From Roseateles sp. (lineage in GTDB: Bacteria; Pseudomonadota; Gammaproteobacteria; Burkholderiales; Burkholderiaceae_C), in contig NZ_JAFAGT010000001.1 in the NCBI RefSeq assembly GCF_019237615.1, positions 62,001 through 126,000 on the forward strand: 64,000 nucleotides of DNA, in the 5' to 3' direction. Below, piece after piece: positions 39,703 through 51,195 of the stretch. Both the position numbers and the translations under genes were made by a program. The number at the start of each line of letters is the position of its first letter. The stretch's first letter is position 1. Below the pieces are notes generated by a model that worked only from the letters and a program-made list of their open reading frames with translations, did no database searches and had not been told where the DNA came from.

Positions 39703-39721
39703 ACTGACCCGCCGGTCATTA
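39702..39721. promoter_or_regulatory. Operator-like palindrome at the RND promoter
   Basis: TACTGACC and GGTCATTA flank a 4-base centre and match as inverted repeats at 7 of 8 positions. The site begins at the end of the -10 box and covers the expected transcription start. Layout and half-site resemble TetR/AcrR-type operators that autoregulate efflux operons. No TetR gene lies beside it in this window. Confidence 0.6.
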
Positions 39722-39760
39722 AAACGTTCTCCCGGCCGTCTCACCCCTGCCGAGGTCTGC

Positions 39761-40891
39761 ATGTCCCATCTTCTGCGTCTCGCGTCGTCCCTGCTGCTGG
39801 CGACACTGCTCCCGGCACTGGTGTCGGGCTGCGGGAAGCAGCCCGCCGCGCCGGAACCGGAGCGGGCGGTGCGCACCCTGCTCGTCAGCGCCAGCACGGC
39901 GAGCGCCAGCCATGAGTATGCGGCCGAGGTGAGGCCGCGCATCGAATCGCGCCTGTCCTTCCGCGTCGGCGGCAAGCTGCTGAACCGGGCGGTCAATCTG
40001 GGCGATACCGTGCGGGCCGGCCAGGTGCTTGCCCATATCGACGCGCAGGACCTGAAGCTGGCCCAGGCCGCCGCCGCCGCGGGCGTGGCCGCCGCCCGCA
40101 CGAATCGCGACCAGGCCGGCGCGGACTACAAGCGCTTCGTCGACCTGCAGCGCCAGGGCTTCATCAGCACCGCCGAACTGGAGCGCCGCGACTCGGCCTT
40201 CAAGGCCGCCCAGGCCCAGCTGGAGCAGGCCAGGGCGCAGGCCGACGTGCAGGGCAACCAGGCCGGCTATGCCCAGCTCGTCGCCGACGGCGCGGGCGTC
40301 GTCACCGGCGTCAACGCCGAGCCGGGCCAGGTGCTGGCCGCCGGCACGCCGGTTGTCAGCGTCGCGCTGGACGGCCCTCGTGACATCGTCTTCTCGGTGC
40401 CCGAAGACCAGATCGCCCGCGTGAAGGCCGCCGCCAGCCAGCCTGGCGCGCTGAAGGTGCGCCTGTGGGGGGGCGACAAGACCTGGCCGCTGACGCTGCG
40501 CGAGGTGGCCGCCGCGACCGATCCGGTCACGCGCACCTTCCTCATCAAGGCCGACGCCGGCAAGCTGGACGTGCGGCTGGGCCAGTCCGCCACCGTCGTG
40601 CTCGACCTGCCGCAGACGGCCGGCGTCATCAAGCTGCCGCTGGCCGCGGTGCTGCAGCAAGGCGGCAAGACCTCGGTCTGGATGCTGGACGGCGCGTCGA
40701 TGACGGTCAAGCCCGTGCCGGTGCAGGTGGGGGGCGCCGAGGGCAACGAGGTCGTCATCGCCGGCGGGCTGAGCGCGGGCCAGGAGGTCGTCGTCGCCGG
40801 CGTGCATGTGCTCAACCCCGGGCAGAAGGTCAAGCGCTACGTGCCGCCACGCACCACGACCCCACCAGCGGCTCCCGCAGCCTCACGCTGA
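39761..40891 (+). CDS. RND efflux periplasmic adaptor lipoprotein (MFP subunit)
   Basis: 376 residues. It links the inner-membrane RND pump to an outer-membrane channel. A lipoprotein signal peptide ends in ALVSGC, so the mature protein would be anchored by Cys24. The HlyD-like order is seen: beta segments and lipoyl half (RVGGKLLNRAVNLGDTVRAGQVLAHID), an alpha-hairpin (AQAAAAAGVAAARTNRDQAG through QAQLEQARAQAD), the second lipoyl half (GVVTGVNAEPGQVLAAGTP), and the beta-barrel with DPVTRTFLIKA. Followed 13 bases later by the pump gene. Confidence 0.93.
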   Translation: MSHLLRLASSLLLATLLPALVSGCGKQPAAPEPERAVRTLLVSASTASASHEYAAEVRPRIESRLSFRVGGKLLNRAVNLGDTVRAGQVLAHIDAQDLKLAQAAAAAGVAAARTNRDQAGADYKRFVDLQRQGFISTAELERRDSAFKAAQAQLEQARAQADVQGNQAGYAQLVADGAGVVTGVNAEPGQVLAAGTPVVSVALDGPRDIVFSVPEDQIARVKAAASQPGALKVRLWGGDKTWPLTLREVAAATDPVTRTFLIKADAGKLDVRLGQSATVVLDLPQTAGVIKLPLAAVLQQGGKTSVWMLDGASMTVKPVPVQVGGAEGNEVVIAGGLSAGQEVVVAGVHVLNPGQKVKRYVPPRTTTPPAAPAASR

Positions 40892-40904
40892 AGCGGGACC
40901 GCGC

Positions 40905-43900
40905 ATGACCTCCCCGATCACCAAGCAACCCTACGTCGGCGGCTTCAACGTCTCTCGCTGGGCGCTGGAGCACCCAGCCCTGACGCGCTACCTGATGGTG
41001 GTGCTGATGCTGATGGGCTTCGCGGCCTACTTCCAGCTCGGCCAGGACGAGGACCCGCCGTTCACCTTCCGTGCCATGGTCATACAGGCCTTCTGGCCGG
41101 GTGCCACGGCGCAGCAGATGGCTGACCAGGTCACCGACAAGATCGAGAAGACGCTGCAGGAGGTGAACTACGCGGACAAGATCCGGTCGTCCACCAAGCC
41201 CGGCGAGTCCATCACCATCTTCCAGCTCAAGGACAGCACGCCGCCCAAGGAGGTGGCCGAGATCTGGTACCAGGTGCGCAAGAAGGTCGGCGACATGCGT
41301 GCCACGCTGCCGCAGGGCGTGCTCGGCCCCTTGTTCAACGACGAGTTCGGCGACGTCTACGGCTCCATCTATGCGCTGTCTGCCGACGGCTTCAGCCGCG
41401 AGGAGCTGCGCGAGCATGCCGACCGCGTGCGCCAGGCGCTGCTGCAGGTCAAGGACGTGGCCAAGGTCGAGATCATGGGCATCCAGCCCGAGAAGCTCTT
41501 CATCGAGGTCTCGCAGAAGCGGCTGGCGCAGCTGGGCCTGGATTTCGGCCAGGTCATCAACCAGATCGGCGCGCAGAACGCGGTCGAGGGTGCCGGCGTG
41601 CTGAACGCCGGCAGCGCCAACTTCCAGATCCGCGTGCAGGGCCAGTTCACGTCGGCCCAGGCACTGGCGGAGGTGCCGATCCGTGCCGTCAACCCGCAGA
41701 CCGGCGTGGCCAGCCAGATGCGCCTGGGGGACATCGCCGAGATCAAGCGCGCCTACGTTGACCCGCCGACCACCACGGTGCGCCACCAGGGCAAGGACGT
41801 GCTGGCGCTGGGCGTGTCCATGGCCAAGGGCGGCGACATCATCGCGATGGGCAAGGCTCTGAACGTCGCCGTCAAGGGCATAGAGCGCGACCTGCCCGCC
41901 GGCATCCACCTCGAGCAGATCCAGGACCAGCCCAAGGCCGTGACGACCTCGGTCGGCGAGTTCGTGCACGTGCTGATCGAGGCCGTCGTCATCGTGCTGG
42001 CGGTCAGCTTCATCTCGCTGGGCCTGCACACCAGGCCGCTGCGCATCGACATCTGGCCCGGACTGGTCGTTGCCATCACCATCCCGCTGGTGCTGGCCAT
42101 CACCTTTGTCGCGATGTTCTATTGGGGCGTGGGCCTGCACAAGATCTCGCTGGGCTCGCTGATCATCGCGCTGGGCCTGCTGGTGGACGACGCCATCATT
42201 GCCGTCGAGATGATGGTGCGCAAGCTCGAAGAGGGCTACGACAAGATGCATGCCGCCACCTACGCCTACGACGTGACGGCCATGCCCATGCTGACGGGCA
42301 CGCTGATCACGGCGGTGGGTTTCCTTCCCATTGGCCTGGCGAAGTCGACGACCGGCGAGTACACCTTCGCGATCTTTGCGGTGACAGCGGCGGCGCTGGT
42401 GATCTCCTGGGTGGCGTCGGTCTATTTCGTGCCCTACCTGGGCGCGCTGCTGCTCAGGGCCAAGCCGGCGGCGGAGGGCGAGGTGCACGAGCTCTTCGAC
42501 ACGCCCTTCTACAACCGCTTCCGCAGCCTGGTGCGCTGGTGCGTGGAGAACCGCTGGAAGACCATCGGCCTCACGCTGCTGGTGTTCGGGCTCGGCGTCG
42601 CCGGCATGGGCCGGGTGCAGCAGCAGTTCTTCCCGGACTCCAGCCGCCCCGAGGTGCTGGTCGACCTCTCGCTGCCCGAGGGCTCGACCTTTCAGGAGAC
42701 CGAGGCGCTGGCCAAGCGCTTCGAGGCCCGCATGCTCAAGGAGCCCGGCATCGCCACGGTGACGAGCTGGGTTGGCTCCGGCGTGCCGCGCTTCTACCTG
42801 CCGCTGGACACCATCTTCCCGGCGACGAACGTGACGCAGTCCATCCTGCTGCCCAAGGGCCTGGTCGAACGCGAGGAGCTGCGCCAGCGCCTGCCTGCAT
42901 TGCTGGCGGAGGAGTTTCCGGAGGCGCGCGGCCGCGTGAAGCTGCTGCCCAACGGGCCGCCGGTGCAGTATCCGGTGCAGTTCCGCGTCACCGGCGCCGA
43001 CCCCAAGGTCGTGCGCGACTGGGCCGACAAGGCCAAGGACATCCTGCGCGCCAGCCCCAACATGCGCGGCGTCAACGACAACTGGAACGAGAACGTCAAG
43101 ACGCTGCGCCTGAACGTGGACCAGGACAAGGCGCGGGCGCTGGGCGTCACCAGCCAGGGCCTGGCGCAGTCGGCGCGCACGCTGCTGTCGGGTACCGTCA
43201 TCGGCCAGTACCGCGAGGCCGACAAGCTCATTGACATCGTGCTGCGCCAGCCCGAGGACGAGCGCGCCGTCATCACCGACATCGGCAACGCCTATGTGCC
43301 CACCAGCAGCGGCCGTGCCATCCCGCTGACGCAGATCGCGCGGGTCGAGTTCGCCTGGGAGCCTGGTGTGATGTGGCGCGAGGGCCGCAACTATGCGGTC
43401 ACCGTGCAGGGCGATGTCGCCGAAGGCCTGCAGGGCGCGACGGTCACCCAGGAGGTCTGGCCCAAGCTCGACCAGTTGCAGAAGCAGATGCCTACCGGCT
43501 ACGGCATCCAGATCGCCGGTGCGGTGGAGGAGAGCAGCAAAGGCCAGGGCTCCATCGCCGCCGGCGTGCCGGTGATGCTCTTCATCACCTTCACGCTCCT
43601 GATGCTGCAACTGCAGAGCTTCAGCCGCGCGATGCTGGTCTTCCTGACCGGGCCGCTGGGCATCGCCGGCGTCGCGATGGCGCTGCTGCTGCTGAACCGG
43701 CCCTTCGGCTTCGTCGCGCTGCTGGGCGTCATTGCGCTGATGGGCATGATCATGCGCAACGCCGTCATCCTGATCGACCAGATCGAGCAGGACCGCGCCC
43801 GCGGCGTGCCGGACTGGTCGGCCATCGTCGAGTCGGCCGTGCGGCGTTTCCGCCCCATCGTGCTGACGGCGGCGGCTGCGGTGCTGGCCATGATCCCGCT

Positions 43901-44081
43901 GTCGCGCAGCGTGTTCTGGGGGCCCATGGCCGTGGCCATCATGGGTGGCCTCATCGTCGCCACCGTGCTGACGCTGCTGGCCCTTCCGGCCATGTACGCG
44001 GCCTGGTTCCGCGTGCAGCGGCCCGAGGAGCACAGCCGCATGCACAGCCGCTTGCCCGAGGAGGCCGGCGGCCAACCGTGA
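40905..44081 (+). CDS. RND efflux pump, inner-membrane permease (AcrB superfamily)
   Basis: 1058 residues with the duplicated 12-helix architecture and two large periplasmic loops. The proton-relay aspartates are present in LGLLVDDAIIAVEMMVRKLEEG (near residue 422). The second half has a LGVIALMGMIMRNAVILIDQIEQD block and TAAAAVLAMIPLSRSVFWGPMA. The N-terminal QDEDPPFTFRAMVIQAFWPGATAQQM is typical of a Gram-negative branch of hydrophobe/drug exporters distinct from AcrB. Substrates are unknown. No outer-membrane channel gene is in the operon, so a TolC from elsewhere is presumably used. A GC-rich hairpin without T-run follows at 44101-44124. Confidence 0.93.
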   Translation: MTSPITKQPYVGGFNVSRWALEHPALTRYLMVVLMLMGFAAYFQLGQDEDPPFTFRAMVIQAFWPGATAQQMADQVTDKIEKTLQEVNYADKIRSSTKPGESITIFQLKDSTPPKEVAEIWYQVRKKVGDMRATLPQGVLGPLFNDEFGDVYGSIYALSADGFSREELREHADRVRQALLQVKDVAKVEIMGIQPEKLFIEVSQKRLAQLGLDFGQVINQIGAQNAVEGAGVLNAGSANFQIRVQGQFTSAQALAEVPIRAVNPQTGVASQMRLGDIAEIKRAYVDPPTTTVRHQGKDVLALGVSMAKGGDIIAMGKALNVAVKGIERDLPAGIHLEQIQDQPKAVTTSVGEFVHVLIEAVVIVLAVSFISLGLHTRPLRIDIWPGLVVAITIPLVLAITFVAMFYWGVGLHKISLGSLIIALGLLVDDAIIAVEMMVRKLEEGYDKMHAATYAYDVTAMPMLTGTLITAVGFLPIGLAKSTTGEYTFAIFAVTAAALVISWVASVYFVPYLGALLLRAKPAAEGEVHELFDTPFYNRFRSLVRWCVENRWKTIGLTLLVFGLGVAGMGRVQQQFFPDSSRPEVLVDLSLPEGSTFQETEALAKRFEARMLKEPGIATVTSWVGSGVPRFYLPLDTIFPATNVTQSILLPKGLVEREELRQRLPALLAEEFPEARGRVKLLPNGPPVQYPVQFRVTGADPKVVRDWADKAKDILRASPNMRGVNDNWNENVKTLRLNVDQDKARALGVTSQGLAQSARTLLSGTVIGQYREADKLIDIVLRQPEDERAVITDIGNAYVPTSSGRAIPLTQIARVEFAWEPGVMWREGRNYAVTVQGDVAEGLQGATVTQEVWPKLDQLQKQMPTGYGIQIAGAVEESSKGQGSIAAGVPVMLFITFTLLMLQLQSFSRAMLVFLTGPLGIAGVAMALLLLNRPFGFVALLGVIALMGMIMRNAVILIDQIEQDRARGVPDWSAIVESAVRRFRPIVLTAAAAVLAMIPLSRSVFWGPMAVAIMGGLIVATVLTLLALPAMYAAWFRVQRPEEHSRMHSRLPEEAGGQP

Positions 44082-44225
44082 CGCCGTTCATCAGGGTTTT
44101 GCCGTCCCGCGTACGCGGGGCGGCAGGCAAACCGCGGGAGATCGCTACAATCGCCGGTTTGCCGAATCGCCTACGGGGTTGCTGCACCGCTTGAATCAAG
44201 GCCAGCAGCAGCCCAAGCAAGACCC

Positions 44226-44312
44226 GCGCGGGTGGCGAAATTGGTAGACGCACCAGGTTTAGGTCCTGACGCCTTCACGGGCGTGCCGGTTCGAGTCCGG
44301 CCCCGCGCACCA
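44226..44312 (+). tRNA. tRNA-Leu (UAG anticodon)
   Basis: 87 nt including encoded CCA. Acceptor GCGCGGG pairs with CCCGCGC. The D-arm has GAAATTGGTAGACGC, the anticodon loop reads TTTAGGT (UAG), a long variable arm of class II type follows, and the T-arm is GCCGGTTCGAGTCCGGC. Position 27-43 of the anticodon stem is a C-A mismatch. The tRNA ends 31 bases before tig. TACAAT at 44146-44151 could be a -10 box, without a good -35. Confidence 0.95.
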
Positions 44313-44343
44313 CCACTGTCCTTCAACTGTTCCCGAGTCCATC

Positions 44344-45657
44344 ATGGCCGTCACCGTCGAAACCCTCGAAAAGCTGGAACGCCGCATCACACTGCACGTC
44401 GCGGCCGCTGACATCAACAGCGAAGTCGAAGCCCGTCTGAAGAAGCTGGCTCGCACCGTCAAGGCCGACGGCTTCCGTCCCGGCAAGGTGCCGATGAACG
44501 TCGTGGCCCAGCGCTACGGCTACTCGGTGCAGTACGAAGTCGTCAACGACAAGCTGGGCGCCGCATTCAACAGCGCTGCCAACGAGGCCCAGCTGCGCGT
44601 GGCCGGCATGCCGCGCATCGAGCAGAAGAACGAAGCGCCCGAAGGCCAGATGGCGTTCGACGCGACCTTCGAGGTCTACCCCGAAGTCAAGATCGGCGAC
44701 CTGGCCGCCGCCGAGGTCGAGCGCGTCACCAGCGACGTGACGGACGAAGCCATCGACAAGACCGTCGAGATCCTGCGCAAGCAGCGTCGCAGCTTCGCCC
44801 AGCGCGCTGCCGCCGACGTGGCCCAGGTCGGCGACCGCGTCAGCATCGACTTCGAAGGCAAGATCGACGGCGAACCCTTCGCCGGCGGCAAGGCCGAGGG
44901 CTTCCAGTTCCTGATCGGCGAAGGCCAGATGCTGGAGCAGTTCGACGCCGCCGTGCGTGGCATGAAGTCGGGCGAGAGCAAGACCTTCCCGCTGCAGTTC
45001 CCCGAGGATTACCACGGCAAGGACGTGGCCGGCAAGGAAGCCGACTTCCTGGTCACCGTGAAGAAGATCGAGGCCCAGCACCTGCCCGAAGTGAACGAGG
45101 CGTTCGCCAAGTCGCTGGGCATCAAGGATGCGTCCGTCGACGCGCTGCGCGCCGACATCAAGAAGAACCTCGAGCGCGAAGTGAAGTTCCGCGTGCTGGC
45201 CCGCAACAAGGGTGCCGTCATGGACGCCCTGGTCGCTGTCTCCGAGCTGGACGTGCCCAACGCGCTGGTGCTGGGCGAGGCCGAGCGGATGGTGGCCGCG
45301 GCCCGCGAGGACCTGAAGAAGCGTGGCGTCAAGGATGCCGACAAGGCCGAGATCCCCACCGACATCTTCAAGCCGCAGGCCGAGCGCCGCGTGCGCCTGG
45401 GCCTGGTCGTGGCCGAGCTGGTGCGTGCCAACAACCTTCAGGCCAAGCCGGCCCAGCTGCAGTCGCACATCGAAGAACTGTCGCAGAGCTACGAGAAGCC
45501 TGCCGAAGTCATGCGCTGGTACCTGAGCGACCGCGAGCGCATGGCCGAGGTCGAGGCCGTCGTGGTCGAGAACAACGTCACGGATTTCGTGCTGTCGACC
45601 GCCAAGGTGTCCGACAAGGCCCTGCCTTTCGACGAACTGATGGCCCAAGGCAACTGA
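44344..45657 (+). CDS. tig: Trigger factor
   Basis: Ribosome-bound chaperone with peptidyl-prolyl isomerase activity that shields nascent chains. 437 residues. The N-terminal ribosome-docking loop is recognisable in VKADGFRPGKVPMNVVAQRYG near residue 40 (G-F-R-x-G-K-x-P signature). The FKBP domain spans about 160-245 (GDRVSIDFEGKIDGEPFAGG). The C-terminal helical arms include ELVRANNLQAKPAQLQSHIEELSQSYEKP. Start at the ATG giving MAVTVETLEKLERR. Followed by a terminator, then clpP, clpX and lon in the usual order. Confidence 0.96.
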   Translation: MAVTVETLEKLERRITLHVAAADINSEVEARLKKLARTVKADGFRPGKVPMNVVAQRYGYSVQYEVVNDKLGAAFNSAANEAQLRVAGMPRIEQKNEAPEGQMAFDATFEVYPEVKIGDLAAAEVERVTSDVTDEAIDKTVEILRKQRRSFAQRAAADVAQVGDRVSIDFEGKIDGEPFAGGKAEGFQFLIGEGQMLEQFDAAVRGMKSGESKTFPLQFPEDYHGKDVAGKEADFLVTVKKIEAQHLPEVNEAFAKSLGIKDASVDALRADIKKNLEREVKFRVLARNKGAVMDALVAVSELDVPNALVLGEAERMVAAAREDLKKRGVKDADKAEIPTDIFKPQAERRVRLGLVVAELVRANNLQAKPAQLQSHIEELSQSYEKPAEVMRWYLSDRERMAEVEAVVVENNVTDFVLSTAKVSDKALPFDELMAQGN

Positions 45658-45674
45658 GAGCCCTTCGCCTCACG

Positions 45675-45706
45675 AAGGCGCCGCGCCGCAAGGCCGGCGC
45701 CTTTTT
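45675..45706 (+). terminator. Terminator after tig
   Basis: AAGGCGCCG and CGGCGCCTT form a perfect 9-bp stem with an 11-base loop and a T-run (TTTTT across the 3' arm and tail). Confidence 0.8.
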
Positions 45707-45708
45707 CA

Positions 45709-45736
45709 CTTGCGTGGCCATAATCCGCCCCCATAA
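45709..45736 (+). promoter_or_regulatory. Sigma-32-like (heat-shock) promoter of clpP
   Basis: CTTGCGT (45709-45715) and CCCCATAA (45729-45736) are 13 bases apart, close to the RpoH consensus CTTGAAA/CCCCAT. Transcription would start near 45744, 20 bases before clpP. Confidence 0.6.
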
Positions 45737-45763
45737 CAGACGCAATTGCTTCCAAGGATCTGA

Positions 45764-46372
45764 ATGAGCGCTCTCGACACCAGCAACCTCGGCCTCGTGC
45801 CCATGGTCATCGAACAGTCCGGCCGTGGCGAGCGCGCCTACGACATCTATTCGCGCCTGCTGCGCGAGCGCGTCATCTTCCTGGTCGGGCCCGTCAACGA
45901 CGCGGTGGCCAATCTCGTCGTCGCGCAGCTGCTCTTCCTGGAGAGCGAGAACCCCGACAAGGACATCAACCTCTACATCAACTCGCCGGGCGGCAGCGTT
46001 TCGGCTGGCATGTCGATCTTCGACACGATCAATTTCATCAAGCCCGACGTGTCGACGCTGTGCATGGGCATGGCGGCCAGCATGGGCGCCTTCCTGCTCG
46101 CGGCCGGCGCCAAGGGCAAGCGCTTTGCCTTGCCCAACGCCAAGGTCATGATCCATCAGCCGCTGGGCGGCGCCCAGGGGCAGGCGACCGACATCGAGAT
46201 CCATGCGCGTGAAATCCTGAAGACTCGCGAGACCTTGAACCGCATCCTGGCCGAGCGCAGCGGCCAGACGCTGGAGAAAATCCAGTCGGACACCGAGCGC
46301 GACTATTTCATGTCCGCCGCCGAGGCGCAGAGCTACGGCCTGGTCGACCAGGTGCTGGAACACCGGCCCTGA
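45764..46372 (+). CDS. clpP: ATP-dependent Clp protease proteolytic subunit
   Basis: Serine peptidase forming the 14-subunit chamber fed by ClpX or ClpA. 202 residues. Catalytic triad: Ser in [11 protein letters not shown] near residue 108, His in VMIHQPLGG near 133, Asp in DTERDYFMS near 182. The N-terminal segment before [15 protein letters not shown] is about 25 residues long and probably processed. Start at the ATG giving [10 protein letters not shown]. Likely heat-induced from the upstream sigma-32-like promoter. Confidence 0.97.
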   Translation: MSALDTSNLGLVPMVIEQSGRGERAYDIYSRLLRERVIFLVGPVNDAVANLVVAQLLFLESENPDKDINLYINSPGGSVSAGMSIFDTINFIKPDVSTLCMGMAASMGAFLLAAGAKGKRFALPNAKVMIHQPLGGAQGQATDIEIHAREILKTRETLNRILAERSGQTLEKIQSDTERDYFMSAAEAQSYGLVDQVLEHRP

Positions 46373-46414
46373 GTCGGGGGGGCTGTAACCGCCCCCCGAA
46401 TTTCGCAGCGAAAC

Positions 46415-46442
46415 CGGGGCCCTTACCCCTACGAGGGCCCCG
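46415..46442 (+). other. Perfect hairpin between clpP and clpX
   Basis: CGGGGCCCT (46415-46423) and AGGGCCCCG (46434-46442) form a 9-bp stem with a 10-base loop. A second G-run/C-run hairpin lies just upstream (about 46374-46399). Neither ends in a T-run, so partial termination or message processing is more likely than full termination. Confidence 0.5.
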
Positions 46443-46508
46443 AGATCGTTTGGACTATCATCATTCGAGGCATTTCGCCCCGGTCTACGTTTTCTTCGAG
46501 CAGTCCTC

Positions 46509-47780
<1,272 letters not shown>

Positions 47781-47800
47781 GCCAGCTGCCGCCGCATCCG

Positions 47801-47828
47801 CTTGCAATTGCACCCTCAGGCCCTACAT
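47801..47828 (+). promoter_or_regulatory. Sigma-32-like promoter of lon
   Basis: CTTGCAA (47801-47807) and CCCTACAT (47821-47828), 13 bases apart, resemble the clpP element and the RpoH consensus. lon starts 24 bases downstream. Confidence 0.45.
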
Positions 47829-47851
47829 CGGCCTGAGAAAGAGAGGTCTTC

Positions 47852-50266
<2,415 letters not shown>

Positions 50267-50279
50267 ATGTGCGACTGGC

Positions 50280-50309
50280 TTGTCATCCGACCAAAAAATG
50301 GATTACAAT
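50280..50309 (+). promoter_or_regulatory. Predicted promoter of the first tRNA-Gly
   Basis: TTGTCA (50280-50285) and TACAAT (50304-50309) with 18 bases between, just after lon. The start would be near 50316, about 45 bases before the mature tRNA. Confidence 0.6.
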
Positions 50310-50360
50310 GCCAGCTTCGCTAGACAGACAGCTGAAGAGTTGTCGAGACGGCGGAACAAA

Positions 50361-50436
50361 GCGGGATTAGCTCAGTTGGTAGAGCGATACCTTGCCAAGG
50401 TATAGGTCGAGAGTTCGAGCCTCTTATCCCGCTCCA
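50361..50436 (+). tRNA. tRNA-Gly (GCC), copy 1
   Basis: 76 nt with encoded CCA. Acceptor GCGGGAT pairs with ATCCCGC. The anticodon loop TTGCCAA gives GCC. Identical in sequence to the copy at 50710-50785. It has its own promoter and terminator. Confidence 0.97.
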
Positions 50437-50444
50437 TGTATTTC

Positions 50445-50470
50445 GAAGGGAAGCCCCGGCTTCCCTTTTT
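50445..50470 (+). terminator. Terminator after tRNA-Gly copy 1
   Basis: AAGGGAAGCC and GGCTTCCCTT form a perfect 10-bp stem with a CC loop and a following T-run. Confidence 0.85.
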
Positions 50471-50509
50471 CGTCAAGGCCGCACCAACGGCTTTGATTGG
50501 GTTTACGGC

Positions 50510-50583
50510 GGCGCGATAGCAAAGCGGTTATGCCCCGGATTGCAAATCCGGTTAGTCCGGTTCGACTCCGGATCGCGCCTCCA
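50510..50583 (+). tRNA. tRNA-Cys (GCA)
   Basis: 74 nt with encoded CCA. Acceptor GGCGCGA pairs with TCGCGCC. The anticodon loop contains GCA (ATTGCAAAT), and the T-arm is CCGGTTCGACTCCGG. It lies between two Gly tRNAs. Confidence 0.97.
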
Positions 50584-50595
50584 AAAAGCACTCAT

Positions 50596-50671
50596 GCGGG
50601 TGTAGCTCAGTTGGTAGAGCGCAACCTTGCCAAGGTTGAGGTCACGAGTTCGAGCCTCGTTACCCGCTCCA
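50596..50671 (+). tRNA. tRNA-Gly (GCC), copy 2
   Basis: 76 nt with encoded CCA. Acceptor GCGGGTG with the 3' strand TACCCGC, anticodon GCC. It differs from copies 1 and 3 in the acceptor, anticodon-stem and T-stems, with compensating changes that keep pairing. It follows tRNA-Cys by 12 bases, so the two are probably in one precursor. Confidence 0.96.
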
Positions 50672-50709
50672 GTGTTAACGCCACGGCGTGCCGCAAGGCA
50701 TCGTCCGAT

Positions 50710-50785
50710 GCGGGATTAGCTCAGTTGGTAGAGCGATACCTTGCCAAGGTATAGGTCGAGAGTTCGAGCCTCTTATCCCGCTCCA
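50710..50785 (+). tRNA. tRNA-Gly (GCC), copy 3
   Basis: 76 nt with encoded CCA, base-for-base identical to copy 1. Last tRNA of the Cys-Gly-Gly unit, followed by a strong terminator. Confidence 0.97.
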
Positions 50786-50792
50786 GGCTTCA

Positions 50793-50831
50793 CGGGAGAT
50801 CCGATTTGATCGGATCTCCCGTTTTCTTTTT
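50793..50831 (+). terminator. Terminator of the Cys-Gly-Gly tRNA unit
   Basis: CGGGAGATCCGAT and ATCGGATCTCCCG form a perfect 13-bp stem with a 3-base loop, followed by TTTTCTTTTT. It separates the intron-bearing tRNA-Leu from the upstream tRNAs. Confidence 0.92.
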
Positions 50832-50860
50832 GCCGGGCCCATCGCTTAAACTGCCCCCGT

Positions 50861-51174
50861 GCCCCGGTGGTGAAATCGGTAGACACAGCGGACTTGATGA
50901 AATTTGAGCACCCGGCGCGGAAACGGCCGGCGTGAATCCCGTCAAAGTCGGCGAATCCCCTGGCCTGTGGCCGAGGTAACGCCGAGCCAAGCCTCGCCAG
51001 CGAGGAAGGTGTAGAGAGTGGACGGCGGGGACCTAAGGCGGCTGGCGACAGCGCTAGGGTCAAGGCGCATTCCAGACTCCAAACGCGGCAGCGCGGCGGC
51101 GAAAGCCGTAGGGGTAAGAAAATCCGTCGCCGCTTCATCGCGGCATGCCGGTTCGAGTCCGGCCCGGGGCACCA
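50861..51174 (+). tRNA. tRNA-Leu (UAA), interrupted by a group I intron
   Basis: 5' exon 50861-50895 and 3' exon 51119-51174 join into a 91-nt class II tRNA with encoded CCA. Acceptor GCCCCGG pairs with CCGGGGC. The D-arm is GTGAAATCGGTAGACAC, the anticodon stem GCGGA/TCCGT encloses loop CTTAAAA (UAA), the variable arm folds as GCCGC/GCGGC, and the T-arm is GCCGGTTCGAGTCCGGC. Without splicing no anticodon loop can form. The break falls between the first and second anticodon bases (U34/A35), exactly where cyanobacterial and plastid tRNA-Leu(UAA) introns sit. It lies downstream of a strong terminator, so it needs its own promoter; none is convincing. Confidence 0.93.
50896..51118 (+). other. 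Group I self-splicing intron (IC3-like) in tRNA-Leu(UAA)
   Basis: 223 nt, no reading frame of note. It follows exon U50895 and ends in G51118, as group I rules require. Core elements in order: P-like GTCGGCGAATCCC (from 50947); Q-like AACGCCGAGCCAAG (50978-50991); R-like GGTGTAGAGAGTGGACGG (51009 on); S-like AAGGCGCATTCCAGACTCC (51062-51080). P7 can form between GAGT in R and ACTC in S, with GGA/TCC extending it. From memory, the Q element, the GAAGGTGTAGAGA-like run and ACCTAAGGC agree closely with the Azoarcus tRNA-Ile ribozyme. The 5' splice-site U can wobble-pair with GAG at 50906-50908. No homing endonuclease is present, so any mobility would rely on other means. Confidence 0.92.
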
Positions 51175-51195
51175 TGTAACCGACCGCCGTCGTCT

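Noticed and set aside
40830-44075. 1081-codon open frame antisense to the RND pump
   Set aside because: Composition (His, Gln, Arg, Asp) is that of a shadow frame, no domain is recognisable, and the opposite strand encodes a complete AcrB-type protein.
50596-50785. CRISPR-like or other tandem repeat suggested by recurring sequence near 50.3-50.8 kb
   Set aside because: The repeated units are tRNA-Gly genes with full cloverleaf structure, not spaced direct repeats.
50896-51118. Idea that the disrupted tRNA-Leu is a pseudogene broken by an insertion
   Set aside because: Both exons are intact and pair correctly, the insert begins after U and ends in G, and it has an ordered group I core.
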